From Conexibacter arvalis (lineage in GTDB: Bacteria; Actinomycetota; Thermoleophilia; Solirubrobacterales; Solirubrobacteraceae): a stretch of 64,000 bases of DNA. Where the stretch lies: contig NZ_JACHNU010000011.1 of assembly GCF_014199525.1 (NCBI RefSeq), positions 27,408 through 91,407 of the forward strand. Direction: 5' to 3'. The translations under genes and the position numbers were made by a program. The first letter of the stretch is position 1, and every line of letters begins with the position of its first letter. Under the pieces are notes generated by a model. That model was not told the origin of the DNA and did not search any database. It was given only the letters and a program-made list of their open reading frames with translations. Positions 58,269-64,000 of the stretch are shown here, one piece after another.

Positions 58269-59057
58269 ATGAGCGAGACCTCGATCACCACCGAGCGCCG
58301 CGGCCACGTCCTGCTGATCGGCTTGAACCGCGCCGGCAAGCGCAACGCCTTCACGCTCGAGATGCTCGACCGGCTCGCGCTCGCGGTCGGCGAGCTCGAG
58401 GCCGACCCGGAGCTGCGGGCCGGCGTCCTCTTCGCCCACGGCGACCACTTCACCGCGGGCCTCGACCTCGGCGACGTCTCGCCGCGGCTGCAGGCCGACG
58501 GCTCGCTCCGCACGCCCGCCGGCGGCCGCCAGCCGTGGCGGCTCGACGGCGAGCCGTACACGACGCCGCTCGTCTGCGCGGTGCAGGGCTGGTGCCTGAC
58601 GATCGGGATCGAGCTGATGCTCGCCTCCGACGTGCGCGTCGCCGCCGCGAACACGCGCTTCAAGCAGCTGGAGGTGCAGCGCGGCATCTACCCGTTCTGC
58701 GGCGCGACGCTGCGGATGCCGCGCGAGGCCGGCTGGGGCAACGCGATGCGCTGGCTGCTGACCGGCGACGAGTTCGACGCCGCCGAGGCCCACCGGATCG
58801 GCCTCGTGCAGGAGGTCGTCGAGCCGGGACAGGAGCTGGAGCGGGCGATCTGGCTGGCCGAGCGGATCGCGACGGTCGCCGCTCCGCTCGGTGTGCGCGA
58901 GACGCTGCTCTCGGCGCAGGCGGCGATCCCCGCCGCCGAGCGCGAGGCGGCGACCGGCCTGCAACGCGCCGCGATCCCGCTGATGCGGAGCGAGGACGGC
59001 GCCGAGGGCCTCGCGTCGTTCCTGGAGCGGCGCGAAGCCAGGTTCGCCGGGAGGTAG
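58269..59057 (+). CDS. Enoyl-CoA hydratase/isomerase family protein
   Basis: The 262-residue crotonase-fold protein has NRAGKRNAFTLEML at the N-terminus, GDHFTAGLDLGDV (oxyanion loop 1) and AVQGWCLTIGIELMLASDVRVAA (oxyanion loop 2). The usual second catalytic Glu region reads EVQRGIYPFCGAT. It should hydrate or isomerise an enoyl-CoA. GGGGAAGAGAGCG precedes ATG 58269. Two acyl-CoA dehydrogenase genes follow 19 bases later in the same operon. Confidence 0.88.
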   Translation: MSETSITTERRGHVLLIGLNRAGKRNAFTLEMLDRLALAVGELEADPELRAGVLFAHGDHFTAGLDLGDVSPRLQADGSLRTPAGGRQPWRLDGEPYTTPLVCAVQGWCLTIGIELMLASDVRVAAANTRFKQLEVQRGIYPFCGATLRMPREAGWGNAMRWLLTGDEFDAAEAHRIGLVQEVVEPGQELERAIWLAERIATVAAPLGVRETLLSAQAAIPAAEREAATGLQRAAIPLMRSEDGAEGLASFLERREARFAGR

Positions 59058-59076
59058 CTGCGGGTAGGCGCGCGCC

Positions 59077-60213
59077 ATGGACCTCACCTTCTCCCCGCAG
59101 GCGACGGCATTCCGCGACGAGCTGCGCGCCTGGATCGACACGCACCACCCGGGCGCGGCGCCGGAGGGGGAGGAGGCGTCGTTCGCGTGGCGCGTGGCGT
59201 GGCAGAGAGCGCTCGCCGCCGACGGCTGGGCCGCCGTCCACTGGCCGCCCGAGCACGGCGGCCGCGGCGCGACGCTCGTCGAGTCGGCGATCTTCAACGA
59301 GGAGCTGGCGCGCGCCCGCGTGCCGCAACCGGCCAACGTGCTCGGCCTGCTGCTCGGCGGGCCGACGCTGATGGTCCACGGCAGCGAGGAGCAGAAGGAG
59401 CGCTTCCTGTCGCCGATCGTGACCGCGGAGGAGATCTGGTGCCAGGGCTTCTCCGAGCCCGACGCCGGCTCCGACCTGGCCGCCCTGAAGACGCGCGCGG
59501 TCAAGGTCGACGGCGGCTGGCGCGTGACCGGCCAGAAGGTCTGGACCAGCTACGCCCACCACGCGAAGTGGTGCATGCTCGTCGCCCGCTCCGAGCCCGA
59601 CTCGGCGCGGCACAAGGGCCTCACGTACTTCCTGATGGACATGGAGCAGGCGGAGGTCGTCGTCCGCCCGCTGCGCCAGATCACCGGCTCGGCCGAGTTC
59701 AACGAGCTGTTCCTGGAGGAGGCGTGGATCCCCGACGAGAACGTCGTCGGCGGCGTCGGCAACGGCTGGAGGGTGGCGCTGACGACGTTGATGAACGAGC
59801 GCGCCGGCCTCGCCTTCGGCCTCCAGGTGGCGTTGCGGGCGCTGCTCGACGAGCTGACCGAGGTCGCCGCCGCGCGCGGGCTGCTGGCGAGCGAGTCGGT
59901 CGCGGAGCGGCTCGGCGACCTGCACGTCCGCTGCGAGCTGCTGCGGCTGACCGCCTACCGCGGGCTGACGGCGACGATGAAGTACGGGCAGCCCGGGCCG
60001 GAGGGCTCGCTGACGAAGTGGATGTGGTCGGACACCAACCAGCGTGTGAGCGAGCTGGCGGTCGAGCTGCTCGGGCCCGGGGCGCTCGCGACCGACTCGC
60101 GCTGGTCGTTCGAGCTGCTGCGCGCACGCGGCAACTCGATCGAGGGCGGCACGACCGAGATCCTCAAGAACATCGTCGCCGAACGGGTGCTCGGCCTGCC
60201 GCGGCTGCGCTGA
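59077..60213 (+). CDS. Acyl-CoA dehydrogenase, subunit 1
   Basis: The 378-residue protein has the FAD/substrate motif CQGFSEPDAGSDLAALKT (about 127-144) and the C-terminal IEGGTTEILKNIVAERVLGL typical of FadE proteins. Together with the next gene it resembles the actinobacterial paired, heteromeric dehydrogenases that act on ring or side-chain CoA esters such as steroids. It starts 19 bases after the hydratase gene and ends 15 bases before its partner. Confidence 0.9.
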   Translation: MDLTFSPQATAFRDELRAWIDTHHPGAAPEGEEASFAWRVAWQRALAADGWAAVHWPPEHGGRGATLVESAIFNEELARARVPQPANVLGLLLGGPTLMVHGSEEQKERFLSPIVTAEEIWCQGFSEPDAGSDLAALKTRAVKVDGGWRVTGQKVWTSYAHHAKWCMLVARSEPDSARHKGLTYFLMDMEQAEVVVRPLRQITGSAEFNELFLEEAWIPDENVVGGVGNGWRVALTTLMNERAGLAFGLQVALRALLDELTEVAAARGLLASESVAERLGDLHVRCELLRLTAYRGLTATMKYGQPGPEGSLTKWMWSDTNQRVSELAVELLGPGALATDSRWSFELLRARGNSIEGGTTEILKNIVAERVLGLPRLR

Positions 60214-60228
60214 GGGGGAGGGGGCGCG

Positions 60229-61284
60229 ATGCACTTCGACTTCACCGACGACCAGCGCGAGATCCGCCGGACCGCGAGAGAGCTGCTCGCCGCGCGCTCC
60301 GGCTTCGAGCGCGTCCGCGCCGTCGCCGAGCGCGACGACGGCGCCTACGACGAGGCGCTGTGGCGCGAGCTGGTCGAGCTGGGATGGGCCGGGATCGCGC
60401 TGCCCGAGGCGGTCGGCGGCCAGGGGCTCGGCGTGCTCGAGCTGGCGATCCTGCTGGAGGAGCTCGGCTACGCGGTGACGCCGTCGCCGATCTTCTCCAA
60501 CGCCGCCGCCGGGCTGCTGATCGACGCCGCCGGCTCCGACGCGCAGCGCGAGGCGCTGCTGCCGGGGATCGCCTCCGGCGAGCAGACGGCGACGGTCGCG
60601 CTCGCCCGCGACGGCGTCGCCGAGCTGGTCCCGGACGGCGACAGCGCCCGCTGGATCGTGCTGGTCGAGGAGGGCAGGGCGATCGTCTGCGACGCGCTCG
60701 CCGGCGGCCTGGAGATCGCGCCGCGCGCGACGATCGACCCGACCCGTCGCTACGCGCGCGTCGCCGTCGGCCCCGGCGCGCTGTCGCTGGAGCTGGAGCG
60801 CGACGTCGCGGCCGGCCTCGACCGCGCGGAGGTCGCGCTCGCCGCCGAGCTGTGCGGCCTCGCCGAGCGCGCCCTGGTGCTGACGGTCGCGTACGTGAAG
60901 GAGCGCAGGCAGTTCGGCACGCCGGTCGGCGCCTTCCAGGCCGTCTCCCACCGCGCCGCCGAGATGCTGCTGGAGACCGAGGGCGCGCGCTCGGCGACCT
61001 GGTTCGCGGCCTGGGCCGCCGACGCGGAGCCGGCCTCGCTGGCGCGCGGCGCCTCGCTCGCGAAGGCGGCCGCGAGCGACGCCGGCCGGCACGTGACGGC
61101 GGCGGCGATCCAGCTCCACGGCGGGATCGGGTTCACGTGGGAGGCCGACGTCCACTGGCTCTACAAGCGCGCGCAGGTCGACGCCGCGCTGCTCGTGCCG
61201 GCGGCCCGCCACCGCGCGCGGGTCGCGCGCCTGGCCGTGGCCGCCGCCGCGGCGCCGGCGGCCGCCGGCGCCGCGGTCGCATGA
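60229..61284 (+). CDS. Acyl-CoA dehydrogenase, subunit 2
   Basis: The 351-residue protein is a shorter acyl-CoA dehydrogenase: FDFTDDQREIRRTAREL at the N-terminus, the LHGGIGFTWEADVHWLYKRA C-terminal region, but no EGGTTEI-like segment. Such a partner usually completes an alpha2-beta2 enzyme with the larger subunit. The C-terminal residues are Ala-rich. GGAGGGGGCG precedes the ATG. The operon therefore is hydratase, dehydrogenase 1, dehydrogenase 2. Confidence 0.88.
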   Translation: MHFDFTDDQREIRRTARELLAARSGFERVRAVAERDDGAYDEALWRELVELGWAGIALPEAVGGQGLGVLELAILLEELGYAVTPSPIFSNAAAGLLIDAAGSDAQREALLPGIASGEQTATVALARDGVAELVPDGDSARWIVLVEEGRAIVCDALAGGLEIAPRATIDPTRRYARVAVGPGALSLELERDVAAGLDRAEVALAAELCGLAERALVLTVAYVKERRQFGTPVGAFQAVSHRAAEMLLETEGARSATWFAAWAADAEPASLARGASLAKAAASDAGRHVTAAAIQLHGGIGFTWEADVHWLYKRAQVDAALLVPAARHRARVARLAVAAAAAPAAAGAAVA

Positions 61285-61301
61285 ACGCTGCGGAGCCGGG
61301 C

Positions 61302-61307
61302 TAGGAT
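61302..61307 (+). promoter_or_regulatory. Leaderless -10 element of the GNAT gene
   Basis: TAGGAT lies six bases before ATG 61314 and just after the dehydrogenase operon stop. Confidence 0.4.
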
Positions 61308-61313
61308 CGGCCC

Positions 61314-61841
61314 ATGGTCGGTCTCGCCGCAGGCCCGCCCGACAGCGCCGACCGCGCGTCGCCCGACGAGGTCTCGCTGGCGCTCGTCGACGCGCGGCTG
61401 CGGGCGCGCGTGATCGCGCTCGCGCCGCATCCCTTCCAGCGCCCGTGGTCGGGCGCGCCGGTCGACACGCTGCCGCCGGCGGAGCGCGACCCGTCGCAGC
61501 GGCCGGTCGCGATCCTGCTCGACGGCGAGCCGGCCGGCTTCCTCGTCCTCCACGGCGGCGTCGGCGCCGGCCGCTTCGTCCGGCCGCAGGGCGAGCTGCT
61601 GATCCGCGCCTTCCTCGTCGACGCCTCCTGCCAGGGGCGGCGGATCGCCAGCCGCGCGCTCGCCCAGCTGCCCGCGTTCGTGCGGCGGCTCGACCCGACG
61701 GTGACGCGGCTCGTGCTGACCGTCAACGTCGAGAACGAGGTCGCGCTGCGCACCTACGACCGCGCCGGCTTCCGCGACACCGGCGCCCGCTACCAGCGCC
61801 CCGGCGGCGGCCCGCAGCTCGTGCTCGAGCTGCCGATCTGA
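61314..61841 (+). CDS. GNAT-family N-acetyltransferase
   Basis: The 175-residue protein has the acetyl-CoA motif AFLVDASCQGRRIASRAL (about 102-119) and a C-terminal NVENEVALRTYDRAGF. The substrate is not known. It is 29 bases past the dehydrogenase operon with its own -10 (TAGGAT), so it is probably a separate unit. A nested dyad follows its stop. Confidence 0.85.
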   Translation: MVGLAAGPPDSADRASPDEVSLALVDARLRARVIALAPHPFQRPWSGAPVDTLPPAERDPSQRPVAILLDGEPAGFLVLHGGVGAGRFVRPQGELLIRAFLVDASCQGRRIASRALAQLPAFVRRLDPTVTRLVLTVNVENEVALRTYDRAGFRDTGARYQRPGGGPQLVLELPI

Positions 61842-61856
61842 GCGGCGGTCGGGCGC

Positions 61857-61902
61857 GCATCGGCTCTCCGCACGTGCTGAGCACATCCAAAGAGCCAATG
61901 CG
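61857..61902 (+). terminator. Nested dyad after the GNAT gene
   Basis: GGCTCT (61862-61867) and AGAGCC (61891-61896) enclose the palindrome GTGCT-G-AGCAC (61874-61884), and GCAT (61857-61860) can pair with ATGC (61898-61901) outside. This is a plausible terminator, in the 135-bp gap before the VOC gene. Confidence 0.45.
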
Positions 61903-61976
61903 CCGAACGTGGAGGCGCCGGCTTCGGGGCGCGGGGACGGTGGGAGCGCTGGCGTCGATGCGCCAGACTACGCCGC

Positions 61977-62372
61977 ATGATCGATCGCATCGGACGCGCG
62001 GTCGTGCTCGTGCGCGACTACGACGAGGCGCAGGCGTTCTACGCCAAGCTCGGCTTCGAGCCGCTTCACGACGAGCGCCTGCCGGATGGCCGCCGCTTCC
62101 TCCACGTCGGCCTGCCGTCGCAGCCGGGCGTCGGGCTGTGGCTGCTGCGACCGGCCGGCGCCGACGGCGAGGAGCGGATCGGCCGGCAGACCGGGGGCGA
62201 GCCGCTGCTGGTGCTCTACACCGACGATCTCGCGTCGGCGATCGCGTCGGCGCGGGCGGCCGGCGTCGACAGCTTCGAGGAGCCGCGCGCGGGCGACGGC
62301 AGCGCCTTCGTCCACTTCGCCGACCTCTACGGCAACCACCTCCTGCTCGTCGAGCTGCGCGCGGCGGGATAG
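61977..62372 (+). CDS. VOC-family (glyoxalase/bleomycin-resistance-like) protein
   Basis: The 131-residue protein has the VOC fold pattern: a first half RAVVLVRDYDEAQAFYAKLGF and a second half with FVHFADLYGNHLLLVEL, where GNHLLLVE supplies the metal-ligand Glu. It could be a glyoxalase-like or drug-binding protein. CAGACT lies seven bases before ATG 61977. It is in the same direction as the GNAT gene but separated by a dyad. Confidence 0.85.
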   Translation: MIDRIGRAVVLVRDYDEAQAFYAKLGFEPLHDERLPDGRRFLHVGLPSQPGVGLWLLRPAGADGEERIGRQTGGEPLLVLYTDDLASAIASARAAGVDSFEEPRAGDGSAFVHFADLYGNHLLLVELRAAG

Positions 62373-62528
62373 GGCCGAAGCGGCGGCCAGCGGCGACGCG
62401 CCAGTCCGCTGCCGCCGCCCGTCTCGCAACGCCGGTTGCAAGGTCACCCGGTCGCGGGACGGCCGCAACTCGGGCGGCTCCAGTCGGTTGGTAGTCGCGT
62501 ACGCCAACGACCGATTCGGAGGTCATTC

Positions 62529-63548
62529 ATGCGGCGATTCGCTGCACTTGGCGTCGTGACGTGCGCGCTCGTTGCGAGCGCTGGAACGCTCGCCCCGGCT
62601 GCGATGGCGGCGAGACCCACCGTGGCCATCGACACGACGACCAACGTCACCGACACCAGAGCGACGTTGAACGGCAGAGTCAACGCGCAGGGCGAGGCGA
62701 CCAACTACGCCTTCCAGTACGGCACGACGACCGACTACGGCCAGCAGACCAGACTGGTCGCGCTGCCGGCCGACGCCGGCGAGAGAGCCGTCACGACCGA
62801 GCTCGACGGGCTCGTCCCGGGCACCGACTACAACGTGCGCGTGATCGCGAGCAACGCGTCCGGCACCGAGGTCAGCGCCAACGCGACGTTCAGAACGACC
62901 GGCACCGCCCCGGCGCCGACGCCGAGACCGAGCGTCACGACCGGCAGCGCCGTCGCGTCGCTCTCGACCGCGACGCTCACCGGCACCGTCAACCCGCAGG
63001 GCCGCGAGACCGTCTACTACTTCGAGTTCGGCGAGACCGCCAACTACGGCCAGCAGACGGCCCCGCAGAACGCCGGCTCCGGCGCCACGAACGTCTCGGT
63101 CCAGGCCGCGCTCTCCGGGCTCAGAACCGACGCGACCTACAACTACCGCCTCGTGGCGGTCGGCCCCAACGGCTCGATCGCGACCGGTGAGAACAGAACG
63201 TTCACGACCGGCGGCAGCGCCTCCACGATGCTGTCGTTCTTCGGCCACACCTCGTTCACCGACCAGAACGGCGTCGGCGGCGTCTTCCTGGGTTGCTTCG
63301 GCGCGGTCCAGTGCAGAGGCGGCATGACGCTCGAGCGCAGCGGCAAGCTGCTCGGCGAGCGCAAGGCCTACACGATCAGAGCCAACAACGGCGGCATCGT
63401 GCACATCACCCTCAACGACCTCGGCAAGCGTCTGCTCCGTCAGCGCGGCGCCATGAACGTCAGAACGACCGTCCTCAACGAGAACGGCCAGAGAGTGACC
63501 GGCACGACCAAGCTGATCCGCTACTCGACCAACGGCCTCAAGGGCTAG
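62529..63548 (+). CDS. Secreted protein with two fibronectin-type-III-like repeats
   Basis: The 339-residue protein has a signal peptide (about 1-28), two homologous beta-rich domains (about 30-127 and 138-225) and a C-terminal domain (about 226-339). TLNGRVNAQGEATNYAFQYG in the first domain parallels TLTGTVNPQGRETVYYFEFG in the second, and both continue into NYGQQT or DYGQQT. A Pro/Thr linker (APAPTPRP) joins the two. The Asn-rich repeats suggest a cell-surface role. GGAGGTCATTC precedes ATG 62529. At least 12 Arg codons are AGA. The stop TAG lies directly against the insertion-sequence end. Confidence 0.8.
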   Translation: MRRFAALGVVTCALVASAGTLAPAAMAARPTVAIDTTTNVTDTRATLNGRVNAQGEATNYAFQYGTTTDYGQQTRLVALPADAGERAVTTELDGLVPGTDYNVRVIASNASGTEVSANATFRTTGTAPAPTPRPSVTTGSAVASLSTATLTGTVNPQGRETVYYFEFGETANYGQQTAPQNAGSGATNVSVQAALSGLRTDATYNYRLVAVGPNGSIATGENRTFTTGGSASTMLSFFGHTSFTDQNGVGGVFLGCFGAVQCRGGMTLERSGKLLGERKAYTIRANNGGIVHITLNDLGKRLLRQRGAMNVRTTVLNENGQRVTGTTKLIRYSTNGLKG

Positions 63549-63570
63549 TTGTAATTCCTGAGGAGGTTGT

Positions 63571-63637
63571 TCATCCGGGCCTCCTTGGAGGCTGACAGGT
63601 GCTCAAGCCAGTCAGTTCCAAGGAAGGACCCGGATGA
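63571..63637 (+). promoter_or_regulatory. Hairpin burying the transposase ribosome-binding site and start codon
   Basis: TCATCCGGGCCTCCTTGGA (63571-63589) can pair with 63617-63637 (TCCAAGG, then AAGGA, then CCCGGATGA). The stem has 19 pairs and two single-base bulges. The right arm contains the GGAAGGA ribosome-binding site and the ATG. In a transcript entering from outside, both would be hidden. Confidence 0.7.
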
Positions 63638-64000
63638 AGTTGCACGCTAACGCGCCGCTCGGCCCGAAGGGGCGCGAGATGATGGTGTTGCGAGTGCTCG
63701 AGCAGGGGTGGTCGGTCACGGAGGCCGCCGAGGCGGCCGGAGTGAGCGGCCGCACCTGCTCGAAGTGGATTGCGCGCTACCGCGCCGAGGGCCGGCTGGG
63801 CTTGGTCGATCGCCCTTCGACGCCGAAGCGCAGCCCGACCCGCACGCCGGAGGACCGGGTCGAGTTGATCGCTGCGTTGCGCAAATTGCGAATGACAGCA
63901 GCGTTGATTGCGTTCTGCCTTGGGATGGCGCTTTCGACGGTCTCGGCCGTCTTGCGGCGGATCGGTCTTGGCAAGCGCTCGAGGCTGGATCCTGTCGAGC
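63634..64000 (+). CDS. IS481-family transposase, N-terminal part (truncated by window)
   Basis: The first 122 residues show an N-terminal helix-turn-helix (QGWSVTEAAEAAGVSGRTCS) followed by KWIARYRAEG, a basic linker (DRPSTPKRSPTRTPED) and a second HTH-like region (MTAALIAFCLGMALSTVSAVLRR). This is the pattern of IS481-family transposases before their DDE domain, which is not in the window. Codon use includes AAATTG and TTGATT, less GC-rich than the host genes, as expected for a mobile gene. Confidence 0.88.
   Translation, partial: MKLHANAPLGPKGREMMVLRVLEQGWSVTEAAEAAGVSGRTCSKWIARYRAEGRLGLVDRPSTPKRSPTRTPEDRVELIAALRKLRMTAALIAFCLGMALSTVSAVLRRIGLGKRSRLDPVE

Larger units (their letters stand above)
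63549..64000 (+). mobile_element. Left part of an IS481-family insertion sequence (cut by window)
   Basis: The element probably starts at about 63549 with TTGTAATTCCTGAGGAGG, immediately after the stop codon of the preceding gene. It contains a transposase gene. The right end and the matching inverted repeat are outside the window, so the exact boundary is not proven. Confidence 0.6.

Noticed and set aside
63141..63233. tRNA-like fold near the right end
   Set aside because: It is inside the coding sequence of the secreted protein and no cloverleaf with conserved TTC loop is visible.

Overview
The window is about 64 kb of very GC-rich, gene-dense chromosome. The gene content points to a soil actinobacterium: a PucR-type regulator, WYL, PadR, GntR and TetR regulators, tandem Ku genes, VapBC, a P450, heteromeric acyl-CoA dehydrogenases, DUF4442 and USP proteins. 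Many start codons sit 6-7 bases after a TAnnnT hexamer with no Shine-Dalgarno sequence, which fits the leaderless transcripts common in actinobacteria. A Conexibacter/Solirubrobacterales-type organism is my best guess from overall style. No rRNA or tRNA gene is available to test it.

Layout. 1-8.6 kb: a cut-off PadR regulator, a hotdog protein, a membrane protein, a divergent SDR/WYL pair, then a two-gene unit of a fused indolepyruvate-type ferredoxin oxidoreductase and a Leu/Phe-type amino-acid dehydrogenase. 8.6-25.7 kb: a peptide and amino-acid scavenging region with an amidohydrolase, an S9 peptidase, a DadA-like oxidase, a PucR-type regulator, a peptide ABC transporter (with a permease-ATPase fusion and a lipoprotein receptor), an MlrC/M81 peptidase, a class-C beta-lactamase-like hydrolase and a CocE/NonD hydrolase. 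25.8-33.9 kb: gnd, a secreted M23 peptidase, an MmcQ/YjbR protein, a P450 with a double palindromic operator, a TetR, icd and vapBC. 34-42.2 kb: a hydrolase/TetR pair, a metallo-beta-lactamase-fold protein, a potABCD-type polyamine transporter and a sulfite-oxidase-like protein with its flavin reductase partner.

42.2-47.5 kb: a secreted collagen-like protein, an unusual array of 55-bp palindromic repeats, an aquaporin, a tandem USP, small proteins, GNAT, a flavin reductase and a GntR regulator. 47.5-52.8 kb: a cupredoxin-like protein, then a regulator that fuses a LuxR DNA-binding domain to a periplasmic-binding-protein-type sensor but has no signal peptide. Just upstream of it in the same direction are a polysaccharide-deacetylase/cyclic-imidase-like enzyme and a nitrilase-superfamily amidase, with a perfect 22-bp palindrome upstream of the nitrilase gene. 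pyrF follows. 52.9-61.3 kb: a sulfotransferase, a sulfatase-like enzyme with Thr at the nucleophile position, two adjacent Ku genes, and a fatty-acid-type set (thioesterase, enoyl-CoA hydratase, two acyl-CoA dehydrogenases). The right end holds GNAT, VOC and a secreted fibronectin-like protein, then the left end of an IS481-type element that runs off the window.

The strongest candidates for something undescribed are the LuxR/binding-protein one-component sensor with its amide/imide operon and palindrome; the tandem 55-bp hairpin array at 43.0-43.2 kb; and the hairpin that buries the transposase start codon. Convergent gene pairs are usually separated by strong GC-rich dyads, and several divergent pairs carry a dyad between their two promoters.
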